DNA of 64,000 bases from Druceiella hillmani (GCA_039881145.1 JAYKKI010000009.1:13409001-13473000), one strand, 5' to 3'; numbered from the stretch's first letter, positions 1-11,129 are shown. Numbers and translations: made by a program. Notes: a model not told the origin generated them from the letters alone.

Positions 1-13
1 CTTCTACATTATG

Positions 14-17
<4 letters not shown>

Positions 18-70
<53 letters not shown>
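18..70. repeat. (TA)n microsatellite
   Basis: Uninterrupted alternating TA. The open frame of repeated Ile-Tyr that crosses it is a product of the repeat, not a gene. Confidence 0.97.
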
Positions 71-72
<2 letters not shown>

Positions 73-1213
73 CGATGAATTCTTGAGTAAAGTTGTGAGC
101 GCTAATTATAGTTCGATAGTTGCCGACGCGTTTTCTATCAGGAACTCCCTCTCTCACCTTACTCAATAAGTAAATTTCGCTACCGTGACAATTATGTACC
201 TTCACCGTTCCCAAACCAAGCAATTATTCTTAGCCTTTTTTTGAACGATTTTATCTTTAAAAGGTATTTTTTTATGACTGTGCTATATACAGATACATTA
301 CGGAACTGATGTTCATTAATTTTAATGTATCGGTTACGATAGAGACTTCCTTTATGTTAACTTCTTTAATATTCTTTGACAAAATTTTTCCTTATTGTTT
401 TGTCAAATTATATAAGTTTTTAAACTTAATTTTAATGGCAATGTTATCAAAATAACCGCTTATGTTTTCCATATACACAACTTTTAAAATAAAACGAATA
501 AAGAAATAGCATAGCAGAGTGACAGTAATGATTATAGTAACGTTTTAAAAGTATTTCATATAGATTTTATGTTTTGCAATGGCAGGAAACGTACAGATGT
601 CCTTCGCTTGTAAGAAGTCATCCAGGCGTAATGTGACCATGATACAAAGGCTAGTAAGGAGTTGTCTCACAATTAAAATTATTTCATAATGTTAGGTGCG
701 TCTTATAACTAAGATTTAAATATTAGATATTATACGGATCTTCGAAGGCAACAAGGGGAAAACATAGTTTTGCTCTCTCCTTAAATTTGGTGCTGCTAAA
801 ATATTTCAGTGAATTTAGAAATTTTCAGCAAAGCTTTTGAATGTGTCGCTTCAAAAATTCATTAGGAAAGCCACCCATCACATGATATAGGCTTACAGTA
901 GAAAGTTTTCAGGAAGACACATTAGGATGGAATCAAAATGATTTAAAAAATTAAAAAAATAGATGTAGGAAACTTGGAAGGCATCGCAGTTTCCCCACAT
1001 ACGTTAACAAGATTATGAAAATTTCACACTTGTCGACTGTTAAGTACATTTTCCATGAATGGCTGATTTATACCACCCACAGTCGAGTGGCACGCCACTT
1101 TCTAATAATATTAAATTCTATGTGAAATCTGTACAATGATAATGACTGTAGTCGTATTTTTAAGCTGATTACTGAGGTGAAAATTACATGTCACATGCTC
1201 GTGAAAAGTAATT
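71..1213. other. AT-rich spacer, no feature seen
   Basis: No open frame, RNA gene or recognisable element fragment could be supported on either strand. The sequence is AT-rich with short homopolymers. Confidence 0.6.

Positions 1214-1271
<58 letters not shown>
1214..1271. repeat. (TA)n microsatellite
   Basis: Alternating TA of about 55 bases, followed by an AT-rich stretch with AAATAAAATT-like repeats (about 1325-1380). Confidence 0.96.
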
Positions 1272-1275
<4 letters not shown>

Positions 1276-1904
1276 CATATATTCTTATTCATAATTAATC
1301 GTCGATTAAATAATTCGTAAGTTTAAAAAAAATATAAAATAAATAAGGTAAAATTAAATTAAATAAAATTAAATAAGGTGAATTTAGCTTACATATGTCC
1401 AGAGATAAATATAAAAGCTATTTTTGTGTAAGAAAGGTACAGCAAGAAATATTAAGAAAACTAGGAAAAGCTGTATACAACAGAATCTTGCTTTGCACAA
1501 CACAATAAATGAAAAATGGGATTTGACCATAAATTAACATATTAATAGACAGAGAAGACAAAAGATATAAATGTCTGATTGTGGAAAATATACGTTATAT
1601 TAATATAAACCTTGTATAACAGAAAATATACCTTATATAAATAGCCACTTCCATAACAATAATGTAGGGTCATTTAAAATTTAATTACTGGAAAGTTGGA
1701 GAAGTGAAATTTTACCTCAAATAATTTGAGGGTATTAAAAAAAATTAAATATCTTAATATGATCTCCTACAACTCTTCTCGAACAACACTTAGTTGCATC
1801 AGAAAGAGCCCTAACGGGAAGCTATGGGTTATTGCGTCTCAGAAACAAAATAAGTTGAAACGGCACACGAATAATGAATAATAATTTTTATTAAAATAAA
1901 TATA

Positions 1905-1970
1905 ATGTGCCGACTAAGACTTTTGCCGACTAGCCGACTAGCCGACTAACCTATTAATCGACCAAGCCGA
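1905..1970. repeat. GCCGACTA-type short repeats, possible hAT subterminal repeats
   Basis: Several copies of CCGACTA(G/A) lie in tandem or near-tandem, ending in variants such as ATCGACC and GCCGATTA. They sit about 300 bases upstream of the hAT transposase relic and on its 5' side. Subterminal CGACTA-type repeats are known in some hAT elements, so these may mark the 5' end of that element. No matching 3' end was found, so this is inference. Confidence 0.35.
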
Positions 1971-2259
1971 TTACGGTTTCATGGGTATTGGGCAATTTTC
2001 GTGATGCTTCGTTTACAGCTGATTCGCGCGTAAGTCGCGACCGCTGCCTACGAATCTGTCAGAACATGTTTTGTTCACTTCGCATTGTTTCTTGATTTTG
2101 GCTTTTGCACGAGTCAGAGCGGTGTTTTTGTATGAAAAAATGAAGACAATACTGTTGTGTTGACAATACTGTGTTCATTAAAGTGACAGTGTTCAATTCA
2201 AATTTAATCATGTTAAAAAGAAATCTCGTGCATGATATTTTTTTATCCAATTAGACAAT

Positions 2260-3740
2260 GATGAAAAACAACAAATATTATGAGTGTGAATAACCATATC
2301 AAATACCGACATTCAACCCTCATACCTCAGTTAGATTCAGTGAACAAATATTAAACCACAGGCGATTCCTCCCAGTTGCAAATCCAAATAGAAGAACTAT
2401 CAACAAAAGTGCCTACACCGTCAACTTCAGTATCGTCATAGGTCAGTTTATGTCAGAAAAGCCTACAAAATATTGAAGATTGTTTTGCTGTACAACGCTC
2501 ACGTCAATACTAAAGATCAAGAGACATCAATATTGTCATAGGTGAGATTATTGCACTTGATAACTAGCCGTTGTCAATTGTTGAAAATACTGGCTTTAGA
2601 AAGTTGCAGAAAGTTTTACGCAGAAAGCATCATTTCTCAACTTTACGAAGAGACTTAATCTGAATTACGAAGAGCAGCGCTGAGTGCAACTGCAATTTCA
2701 ATCACTATCGACATAGGGACAAACATAAATAACAAAGAAAGTTTTTAGTTTTACACTCACTGGCTTGACGATAGTTTCAAATATCATACCGCAATACAGG
2801 AAGTAAAAAATTCCCCTGAAACCAACTTTTAATAATATAAAAAACTGTTTAGAACAAAATCCAACTTTGTTGTATATGGATAAGACCAAAATTCACAACG
2901 TTGTGCGAGACAACGACAGAAATGTGACGAAAGCAATTGACGATTCAGTTTTTAAGGGAGCACCTTGTTTCATACATGCTATACAACTGGCAATCAACAC
3001 TGTTTTGAAACCTGATATCATAGCACAAATACTTGTAAAATCAAAACGAATTGCTGAAACTATTTTAAAACATTACCAAGATTATAAGTTCAAGTTGTTT
3101 TCAGTGTCTGAAGTAATACCTCATGTGAAAACCTTACAGGAATATCTAGAAATTTACAACTATGAAAACAAAGAAATCATGCAAATGAAAGTCCTGCTGG
3201 AAAATAATTTGAAGAGTAGGTTTGACTTGGAGCATAGCAAAATCTTCACTTTGGCCATATCGTTTGATCCAAGAAATAAGTAACTTGTTTTCGAGACAGA
3301 GGATCTCATCATCATTAGGTCTCAATTTTTATTAGGATCTATGAAAAATAGAATGAGTGATGACGAGACCGATAGTGCAAAGATGATCTGCATAGAACTT
3401 CTATCGATGAAGGCAATATAAAAACAGCAACACACTGGATTTTTTAGCAATTCTACCGAAAATTTGCATAAAAAATATAGAAGATATTCAATATGACAGG
3501 TCAAGGGCAGCTCATGAACTGTACCCCTACTCTGCGTTACTGGTAATAAAACGTAATTATGACCCATTTCAGTGGTGGAGCCGCAACAGTTCTAGGTATC
3601 CTGAAATTTCGCGTATCGTTAAAGTGTACCTGCGTTGTAGCTAATGTTCTCATAGGCCGCGAACATATATGAAACAAAGGGAAATCGATTGCTTCCAGAT
3701 AGGCCAGAACCTTTAGTTTCTTTACATCGTGCTTTACCAT
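2260..3740 (+). pseudogene. hAT-superfamily transposase pseudogene
   Basis: This is a decayed hAT (Ac-like, ZBED-related) cut-and-paste transposase. The longest open piece is 2867-3283. It carries a VRDN(D)RN..KAI segment, then CFIHAIQLAI, typical of the hAT catalytic domain. Upstream, about 2545-2640 reads IALDN(stop)PLSIVENTGFRKL, and about 2690-2820 reads SITIDIGTNINNKESF(stop)FYTHWLDDSFKYHT. Both are standard hAT blocks, each with an in-frame stop. Downstream, 3550-3640 reads DPFQWWSRN..RYPEISRIVKVYL, which is the C-terminal dimerisation (hATC) block. At least three stops and one or more frameshifts separate the blocks, so it cannot make transposase. Family assignment rests on motif order and is secure. 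The exact ends and any N-terminal BED finger are not visible. Confidence 0.85.
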
Positions 3741-4732
3741 TAATTAAAAAATATAAGTAAGTAATAAAAAAATATAAGGAGATGATATTTTGTTGGTCAC
3801 AAATTTGATTTGATTAGGGTATGTATGATTATAGATGACATAACTATTGTAGACTGATTGTTTTTGTTTTTATGAATCAGTTAATGTTGAGAATGTTTAT
3901 AAATATTTTTTACAGGACATAATGTATATGTAATCTTAGCTCAATATTAATTAGTCTGTTATAAAAAAAATCCTACTCTTTTATTTAAATAAGAAGAAAT
4001 ATTTATAAATATTGAAGATAAGAAGATTTCATGTTGTTTTGTTTGTTTGTTGCTAAAATTTATCAATTTATCAAACAGAATTAGCAATTTTGTTTGATAA
4101 ATACCATAAATATTTTTCCTTTACAAGTAAGTAATTTTAGAGTCTGATTACCAACGCAAAAATTGCTTTACATTTCAAAATATGTAAGACTGATTCTAAA
4201 ATAAAATATTTTAATAAAATAAAATAAAATATTCAGGTAAGTCTGCTTCGAATGTTTTTGTTAATGATATGTACTTGTTGGTTCTTTAGAATATTTATTA
4301 GCTTTACCTCTTTAAGAACATGATCAAGATAAATGAAATTGAAGAAGTTTACCTTTCCAGTTTAACTTAAATAATTTAAAATGTGAACTTAATTTTGTTA
4401 CATTAAAGTTGTTTATTTACAATACAGTGTACTTTGCTGCATGATGTAATAATGTATTTTATTCAGCTATAAAATTGATATTGCGTTCGCATGTATTTAT
4501 AGTTACAGGAAACAGGAACAAATATGATTTGATATATGTCAATTTTTGTTTAATTCCCATGTTATTCCAAATGGTAAGAAAATGAAAAAAGGATATGTTT
4601 TAAAATATTTAAAGATTTGCAAAAGTAGTAGAAAGAAATGGTACAACTCGGAAAAATGCTATGGATGATATTCATTGGTCTAATAGCGGAAATTATTAGC
4701 ATTGGCTATTTAGAATACAATTATACCATATT
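3741..4732. other. AT-rich spacer, no feature seen
   Basis: No coding region supported. The 3' flank of the hAT relic passes into AT-rich sequence without a recognisable terminal inverted repeat. Confidence 0.55.
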
Positions 4733-4753
4733 TCGTATATATATACATATATA

Positions 4754-4812
<59 letters not shown>
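4733..4812. repeat. (TA)n microsatellite
   Basis: About 60 uninterrupted TA bases, preceded by interrupted TA. The Ile-Tyr reading frames here are artefacts. Confidence 0.96.
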
Positions 4813-4815
<3 letters not shown>

Positions 4816-5280
4816 AAATTTGGTATAATTTGGAATTTGGTACAACCAATGATACTAAAAAATTGCAGGAAACCAACAAATTCATTTAAATTCTGCATGA
4901 AGTCTGATCACGTAAAATCTTCGAAGTTTTCGCCGCTTCCTAACAATACTGTTCTGATTTTGCATTCGAGTATATCGCGCTATAAAGTTTATCAGTCACT
5001 CAGGGCCGCATCCGATTTATCACCTTTCGATATCCTTTCGTAATTCAACTTAGCATATTGCATGCACTATATTAACTTCATTATCTTCATTAGTTGTTTA
5101 ATATATGCGCTTCTAAGATGCAAAATAGTAAGAAAAGAACCTCATGCAAAACAACTGTTTCATCCAATATAGAAATTCTTAAAATTATTTGGAAATTTTT
5201 TCTGGTTTTGTCATATAAATTCATCACTTAGAAAAAATATATCAAAACCAATATAATAATTATACCATTAACTTGCTGAT

Positions 5281-5307
5281 TAATAATAATAATAATAATA
5301 ATAATAA
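5281..5307 (-). repeat. (TTA)n 3' tail of the LINE
   Basis: Nine TAA triplets on the plus strand (TTA in element orientation) lie just past the ORF2 stop and a short 3' UTR. This is the expected 3' terminus of an RTE-type LINE. Confidence 0.85.
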
Positions 5308-5426
5308 GCCTCTTTATTTTTCATGACATACTTTTGCAATTAAATTATATAACTTAGACTATGAAAAAACAACTATAATGTGTATTAGAGAAATATACTA
5401 TATTTTAACAAGTTGACTATAACCTG

Positions 5427-6053
5427 TCATGGCCCCTTTCGGGTATAGGCCTCCTCCAACTGCCTCCATCTTGCTTTATCCTTCGCGACTTCCATCCAGT
5501 TTCTTCCTGCAAATTTAATTATTTCGTCGTTCCAGCGAGCTCTTGGTCTACCCTTCTGACGTTTTCCTTCTGGTCCGTGCCATTTGGTGACGCGATTTGG
5601 CCATCTGTCCTCAGAGTAGCGAGCCATATGACCGGCCCATCTCCACTTCAGACGACGTGTGTGTTGCAATGCATCTAGAACTTGGGTTTTTTGGCGAATC
5701 TTATTGCTATTTTTTTTATCAGAGATCTTTATACCGAGGATGCTTCTCTCCATAGCCCTCTGGCACGAACGAATTTTAGTCATGTTTTTATTATTGAAGA
5801 TGCAGGTTTGAGCTCCATACGACAGACATGGTAGTAGGCAGGAATCCATAACTTTTTTCTTCAGTGGAAGTGAAAGCTTCGACTTCATAATTTCTTTACA
5901 ACTCCAATATTTTTTCCAGGTCATACTAATTCGTCTATCCAGTTCCTCCGTGTGTCTCGAACTTTTAAATGATATTTGTTTCCCTAGATATATATAGCTC
6001 TCCACATATTCCACAGGCGTCTGGTTTATTTTTATGGGAGTTTTTTTTGCCAT
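5427..6053 (-). pseudogene. LINE ORF2 C-terminal domain, shifted out of frame
   Basis: This 208-codon frame is the C-terminal third of ORF2, not an independent gene. It begins with the YVESYIYLGKQIS block that normally follows the reverse transcriptase. It then has the conserved tail seen in RTE/BovB elements: WRWAGHMARYSEDRWPNRV, a GRPRARWNDEI motif and a final Trp-rich KARWRQLEEAYTRKG. The Met at 6053 is incidental. The join with the upstream frame is at the A8 run (6041-6048 on the plus strand). A run one base shorter would keep the two frames continuous, so one inserted base, or a homopolymer sequencing error, explains the break. All other codons are open. Confidence 0.88.
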
Positions 6054-8325
6054 TGGTGGATACCTTTGTTTTTGAGGTGTTTAACAGTAAGCCAATGTTT
6101 TCACTCGCGTCGCTTAGTTCTGATAGCATAACTTCCAGTTGTTTTGATGTGTTAGCAAAGATAACTATATCATCGGCGAATCTAAGGTTACTGAGGTACT
6201 GACCATCAATGAATATTCCCTTTCTATCCCAGTTTAAATTTCCCATTACATGCTGTAATACAGCTATGAAAATTCTAGGTGACAGCGGATCTCCTTGTTT
6301 CACACCTCTACTGATATTGAATTCCGTGCCCATTCTGTCTAGTTTCACGCGACTCGTGCTTTTGTGATAAATATCTTTAATTATATTGATGTATGTGTAT
6401 GGTAGATTCTGATGTTCCAGTGCTTCCCATATGCTCTTATGTGAGATAGAGTCAAATGCTTTCGCGTAGTCAACATATGCGAGGTAGAGATCCTTCTTAA
6501 ACTCTTCATGTTTGTCTATCACTTGTTCCAAGGTGTGTATTTGGTCTACTGTTGAGTACCCTCGCCGGAAACCTGCCTGTTCCACTGGTTGACATATTTC
6601 TAGAGTTATTTCTATCCTTTTTTCCAAACACATTGCGAATAATTTATACATAGTTGGTAGTAAGCTGATTGGTCGGTAATTATTGATGTCTGCTGGATCT
6701 CCTTTTTTATAAATAAGGATTACCTGGGACTTTGTCCACTTAATGGGTACTACTTGTTTCTCAAGTATTTTATTAAATAAAATTGTAATAGGTTTTAACA
6801 ATATGTGACTCCCAAATATAAAAGCTTCGTTAGGTATATTGTCTTCGCCTGGGCTCTTTTCCTTTTTTAGTTTTTTAATATTCTTTAAAATTTCGTCACT
6901 ATTGAAGAGTTGGATTGGTACACATGTATCTGTTGATTCAGAAAGTTTTTCGTAGCAATTACTGTTAATAGATTTATCGTCATACAATCTCTCGTAGAAT
7001 TCCGAGGCAATTTTCACCAATCCTTTTCTTGTCAGCTGCTTCTGTTCCGTTTTTTGTGATTTCAAAGAAGGAATCCATTTTTTCTCTGTTGTTAATTGTT
7101 TAAATGCTCTTTTTTGACTTCCCGTGGCTATTAAGTGCTTTTCAATTATTTCCATTCTGTAGTTTTCATAGTCTCTTTTTAGATGTTTGTTTGTGATTTT
7201 GTAGAGTTCTGAGAGTTCTTTCTTGTCATTTTTATTCTTTAAAGGTTTGTGTTGTAGAGCAGCACGCTTAATAATTAGGTTTTTGGTTTCTTCGCTTATT
7301 ATTTCTTTCTTTGTCTTAATGGATGTCAGACTATTTAAGCTTTCTTGTATGGCAGACTCTATCTTAAAATAATAGGACTCTATTTCATCATCTTCTTCCC
7401 ACCACACATATTTTAATTTCATACTTAAGGTAGATGTGTATGTTTCTTGTGATTTCAGACTTAATAAATTGGCTACTGGGAGTGAATCAAATGTATTTCT
7501 GTTTTTTTTTTGTTTGAGTAATGTTATTGTGCCTCTCAGGAGTCTGTGGTCGCTGGGAAAAGTCATTTTGTTTATAATTTCTATGTTGGTGAAGAGTCTT
7601 GGGTTGCCACACAGAATGTAATCTATTTGATTTCTATTCTGTTGGTCTGGTGAAATCCATGTCCATAAGTTATTTTTGTTTTTCTTGAATATTGTGTTGA
7701 TTATTGTGAGCTTATTTTTAAGAGCATGTTGTACAAGCTTTTCACCTCTTTGGTTTCTTTTCCCGTAGCAGAAAGGGCCTATTATAGCGTTTTCCTCGGG
7801 TTTCCTTTGGCCTATTTTTGCATTCAGATCTCCTAGTAGTATAACTCTACCTGTTGTTAGGCTCTGGGCGTTTTCTACTAATTGGTAAAAGTCATCAACC
7901 TCTTCCTCAGTCGCTTCAGAGGTGGGGGCATAAACTTGAATTACTGAAATCTTCATAGAACCAAAGATTAAATTTAGTAAACATACTCTTTCAGATAGAC
8001 CTATGTAGTTTTCTATATTATATTTATATTTTTTCTTAATCAGGAATCCGACTCCATATAGCCCTCTCGACTCTCCGGTGTGACAGAAAATATGGTTATC
8101 ATCTTCTACAATATTATTACCATCTCTCCGGACTTCTGCGAGGCCTATTATGTCATATTTAATATTTTCCAGAGAATACTTTAGCAGTTCCATTCTTTGC
8201 GGCGATAGTAGTGATTTTACGTTGTATGTGCAGATGTATAGTTCTTGGCTTGTTGGAGGGTTGCAGTCTAGGTCTCCCGCGGTGACCAGCCGTGTTGGGA
8301 GATTGAGAGGGGCCGGTGTGGGTTG
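5965..8325 (-). CDS. LINE ORF2: AP-like endonuclease and reverse transcriptase (N-terminal part)
   Basis: The frame is open from the codon after the ORF1 stop (8325) to 5965. The first ATG is at 8193, but the 44 codons before it include the endonuclease start (LYICTYNVKSLLS), so initiation at 8193 would lose conserved sequence. Numbering from that Met, the APE-like endonuclease covers 1-225: catalytic Glu20 in LAEVR, GDLNAKIG at 121-128, Asp191 in QIDYI and SDHRLL at 214-219. The reverse transcriptase covers about 440-715: NYRPIS 505-510, QAGFRRG 539-545, YVDYAKAFDS with Asp575, GVKQGDPLSP 630-639 and FADD 672-675. It nicks target DNA and copies LINE RNA. After residue 717 the frame runs off because of a one-base change in the A8 run at 6041-6048; the true continuation is the 5427-6053 frame. 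Confidence 0.93.
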   Translation of the reverse strand, partial: QPTPAPLNLPTRLVTAGDLDCNPPTSQELYICTYNVKSLLSPQRMELLKYSLENIKYDIIGLAEVRRDGNNIVEDDNHIFCHTGESRGLYGVGFLIKKKYKYNIENYIGLSERVCLLNLIFGSMKISVIQVYAPTSEATEEEVDDFYQLVENAQSLTTGRVILLGDLNAKIGQRKPEENAIIGPFCYGKRNQRGEKLVQHALKNKLTIINTIFKKNKNNLWTWISPDQQNRNQIDYILCGNPRLFTNIEIINKMTFPSDHRLLRGTITLLKQKKNRNTFDSLPVANLLSLKSQETYTSTLSMKLKYVWWEEDDEIESYYFKIESAIQESLNSLTSIKTKKEIISEETKNLIIKRAALQHKPLKNKNDKKELSELYKITNKHLKRDYENYRMEIIEKHLIATGSQKRAFKQLTTEKKWIPSLKSQKTEQKQLTRKGLVKIASEFYERLYDDKSINSNCYEKLSESTDTCVPIQLFNSDEILKNIKKLKKEKSPGEDNIPNEAFIFGSHILLKPITILFNKILEKQVVPIKWTKSQVILIYKKGDPADINNYRPISLLPTMYKLFAMCLEKRIEITLEICQPVEQAGFRRGYSTVDQIHTLEQVIDKHEEFKKDLYLAYVDYAKAFDSISHKSIWEALEHQNLPYTYINIIKDIYHKSTSRVKLDRMGTEFNISRGVKQGDPLSPRIFIAVLQHVMGNLNWDRKGIFIDGQYLSNLRFADDIVIFANTSKQLEVMLSELSDASENIGLLLNTSKTKVSTNGKKNSHKNKPDACGICGELYISRETNII

Positions 8326-9135
8326 CTATTTTGTAGTTTGTTTTGATGAGAGCGTTTCAGGAGGCGTCTTATCAGGTACTGTGAGCGTAGGTTTTTTTAT
8401 CATATAATTGTTTATACTGTTGTTCTTACTTATCTTGGCAGGCTGTTTTTTAAACTGGTTCTCTGCGCTGACAGGATTGGTTGCCTGCTCGGGGGAATCT
8501 GATAAATTTCTCTTTTTATTATATATATAAGTAGACTGTATTTGTTGATTTTTATTTTGAAGTATTACTATTTTATCGTATTTAATTATCGCTTTTTTAC
8601 CTTGTTCTCTTAATTTGCCTACTTCAATTTGGAGTTCTTTTCTTTTCTTCAGGATATCTAGTGGATAGTCTTCCTTAATATAGTAGGGTGAGGTTTCCAA
8701 GTTCTTTTTATTCCTTAATATTTTGATTTTTATTCCCATAGTAAGCAAAGTTATTACAATAGGTCTGGCTTTATCACTTTTTATGCCAAGTCTTCTCACT
8801 GATTCAATGTAGTGATTTTCACATTTGATTTTTAATGTTTTGTTAATAATATCTAGAACTTTTACCTCTAATTCTTGGTAGCTATTCTCTTGTTCTTCCA
8901 CTCCAAAAAGTAATATATTTTTCCTTCTCATGAAACGCTCAAAACCATCAATTGCCAATTTTTGTGTCTCTAAATTTTGCTCGATTTGCTCATATTTGGT
9001 TTCTAAATTGGTAAATTTCTCGTTGATATTTATAATGATGGTATTTTTAAGTTCTTCCTTCATGGCCAACACTTCCATCTTGTTTTGTCTCATTTCAACC
9101 TGCATATTTTGTAGCATTTCTTTAATTTCATCCAT
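8326..9135 (-). CDS. LINE ORF1 protein, coiled coil plus RRM-like domain
   Basis: An open frame of 269 codons starts at the ATG at 9135 and ends in UAG at 8328-8326. Residues 1-65 are rich in Glu, Lys, Leu and Met in a heptad-like pattern, a likely trimerising coiled coil. Residues 68-170 contain RRKNILLFGVEE, then a LGIKSDKARPIVI block and YYIKEDYPLDILKKRKELQ. These match the RNA-recognition and C-terminal domains of L1-type ORF1 proteins (Transposase_22-like). The last 60 residues are polar and look disordered. ORF1 proteins of this type coat the element's RNA and act as nucleic-acid chaperones. The stop is immediately followed, in the same frame, by the ORF2 reading frame. The frame is intact. 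Confidence 0.85.
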   Translation of the reverse strand: MDEIKEMLQNMQVEMRQNKMEVLAMKEELKNTIIININEKFTNLETKYEQIEQNLETQKLAIDGFERFMRRKNILLFGVEEQENSYQELEVKVLDIINKTLKIKCENHYIESVRRLGIKSDKARPIVITLLTMGIKIKILRNKKNLETSPYYIKEDYPLDILKKRKELQIEVGKLREQGKKAIIKYDKIVILQNKNQQIQSTYIYNKKRNLSDSPEQATNPVSAENQFKKQPAKISKNNSINNYMIKKPTLTVPDKTPPETLSSKQTTK

Positions 9136-9640
9136 TTTTTTAGTTTTACGCCCTCTATTGGTTTTATGAAGTACTACGAGCTCGGTGCCTGAAGAAACCG
9201 TGGTTGCTTACTTTATCGATATTGTCAATACTACGTAGTACTTTGCAGGACCGCTAGATGTCGCTTATCTAAATTACTCTGAGTTTTTTCTAAAGAAATG
9301 ACAACGCAGTAAATATTTTGTAGGTTATAGAATTTCTAACTTCCACTCTTTAACTTGATTTGTTTGGGTTATTGTTTTTTAATGTTCCGTACTAATCACT
9401 GAGTAAGAATAGTTCGAGTAAGTACTGTTTTAATTGTTCACAAGAAGAATAATGTCACTGTTTTGTTGTTACCACTTGTATCACTATTTTTTGTTCATGC
9501 AGATAACTGAGTTCAATAAATATGTTTATATCACTGCGTTTATAAGTTATTTACACTTTCACACTGTTTTTCCACCACTTTGATAACTTTTTATAATTTT
9601 AAATTAACTTTATATACGGAGCCGATGTTTACGTTGGCAC
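9136..9640 (-). promoter_or_regulatory. Probable LINE 5' UTR/internal promoter region
   Basis: About 500 bases upstream of ORF1 without coding potential, somewhat more GC-rich than the flanks. LINEs carry an internal promoter here. No specific promoter motif was identified and the outer boundary is a guess based on the change in composition near 9640. Confidence 0.4.
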
Positions 9641-9733
9641 AGTAGCGCCACCTCTCTAACTGCCTCTCTAACACCTCTGCTGATTAATATAGATGTACTA
9701 TTCTTTTCATCGTTTATAAGTTGCTGCGGTTCT

Positions 9734-9736
<3 letters not shown>

Positions 9737-9800
<64 letters not shown>
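9737..9800. repeat. (TA)n microsatellite
   Basis: Uninterrupted TA array just outside the LINE 5' end. Confidence 0.97.
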
Positions 9801-9803
<3 letters not shown>

Positions 9804-10567
9804 ATGGTACACTGTGGAATAAATTTAATTGATTTATATAATTTATTTGATTTTAGAATAAGAGAATGAACTCGAAGAAAATCCTAATAAATTTTTCCTC
9901 AAACTCAATAAACTGAATCTGAGTGAATTAAAGTTCTTTGAATATTTTTGTAGTAGACTAGTAATTTTAGGTTTTCTCTAGCGAGATTATGAAACTTTTA
10001 TACTACACTGTAAAACTGGTCCTTCCTCGTAGCGCAGCTGGTCTGTCAGTCCCTTGTTGAATGACATGTCATTTATTATTGCAATTAACATTGCTGTTAA
10101 AATTTGCAAAACATCATTGATTTCTCATTGCTGTTAACTGCCTAATGTCGTTGGAGATCGCTTCCATGTCAAAATCGCGTGAAAATCGCGAGATCTCTGA
10201 TAAAATGAATTAAAATTTTATGTGTCAGGAGTTTGGGCAATAATCAAATGTTTCATTAGGAAAAGAAAATTTATTCTTTCTATAAATTTTATCAACTTTG
10301 GAAGTTTCTGAGCCATATATGTAATCAATCTCTTTAATAATTTTGGATTCGTTGCTTAGTATTGTGAGTTAAAGCGGTGTGAAGCGAGAGATGGAGATTT
10401 TCTTGACTAAGTGAAGTAATTGTTATATAGGTATTACTCTTAATTAATTTTTAAATCGTCTATGAGGAAATATTTATTAACATAAATTTTTGATCATGAC
10501 TTTTCGAAGAAATTAATGCAAAATTGACAACACTGCGCGTTATTTTAGTTTTCTTTTTCATTAATAA
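9801..10567. other. Spacer, no feature supported
   Basis: AT-rich, no coding frame. A short tRNA-like string near 10030-10055 was considered and rejected. Confidence 0.5.
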
Positions 10568-11000
10568 TCTAAATATATAAAAGGCAATGTCCCGATTGAT
10601 AAATCAACGTCCAGCCCAAACCGCTAATGATAAGATTTTAAATTTGGAAAGGGTATTGATTTTAAAAGGGAGACACGGTTAAAGAAGGGATGTTTTAAAT
10701 TCATCCCCTAAGGGGGTGAAAAGCGTGATTAAGTTTGTGTGAGAAAAAATATTTTCATGGTAATTTTTGGTTAAAACTGGGTGTTCAAGCTCTTTAACAA
10801 CAATAATGCTACCAATGTTTCAGGATTTTCCGAGATACAATCTCTAAGGGGGTGAAAAGGGGTGGCTAAATTTATATGGGAAAAATAGTTATATGGTAAT
10901 TTTTTACTTGAAACTTAGTACTAATTTTCTGAAATACAAACAATGTGACATTTGCTTTAGAATTTTCCGAAATTCGACCCCTAGAATTAATCAACTATTA
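10568..11000 (+). repeat. Tandem 140-bp repeat within an unidentified dispersed element
   Basis: Two diverged copies of a unit begin near 10700 and 10840, with a third start near 10970. Each contains CTAAGGGGGTGAAAAG (or a CCCCTAG-type remnant) followed by TGGTAATTTTT and ATTTTCCGA segments. The stretch starts with an AT-rich TATATAAAAGG string and looks like a non-autonomous transposon, but no diagnostic terminus was found. Confidence 0.5.
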
Positions 11001-11129
11001 TTATTGTTAAAAATATGTTTTATGAATATAGCTAAAGAAGCGAAGATTTATCAGCTGCATGAAGGAAGGTGCTTCAGGCAAGCTCATAGTTTGCTGTGTT
11101 AATATTCGTGTTGTTACACAACTTCATTC

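Larger units (their letters stand above)
5281..9640 (-). mobile_element. Nearly full-length RTE/BovB-type non-LTR retrotransposon (LINE)
   Basis: The element reads on the minus strand: a 5' leader (about 9136-9640), ORF1 (8326-9135), ORF2 (8325-5427, interrupted by one frameshift), a 3' UTR of about 120 bases and a terminal (TTA)n tail. A short tandem repeat in place of a long poly(A) is typical of RTE-clade LINEs. It would move by target-primed reverse transcription: the ORF2 endonuclease nicks target DNA and the reverse transcriptase copies the RNA from the nick. This copy looks young compared with everything around it, because only one disabling change is apparent in ORF2. The 5' boundary is uncertain. 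No target-site duplication was confirmed. Confidence 0.9.

Noticed and set aside
8150..8407. Plus-strand frames opposite the LINE (also 5969-6202, 7436-7621, 8930-9169)
   Set aside because: Antisense shadows of ORF1 and ORF2.
10020..10065. tRNA-Met-like string (CGTAGCGCAGCTGGTCTGTC)
   Set aside because: Only an A-box resemblance; no anticodon arm, B box or acceptor pairing follows.
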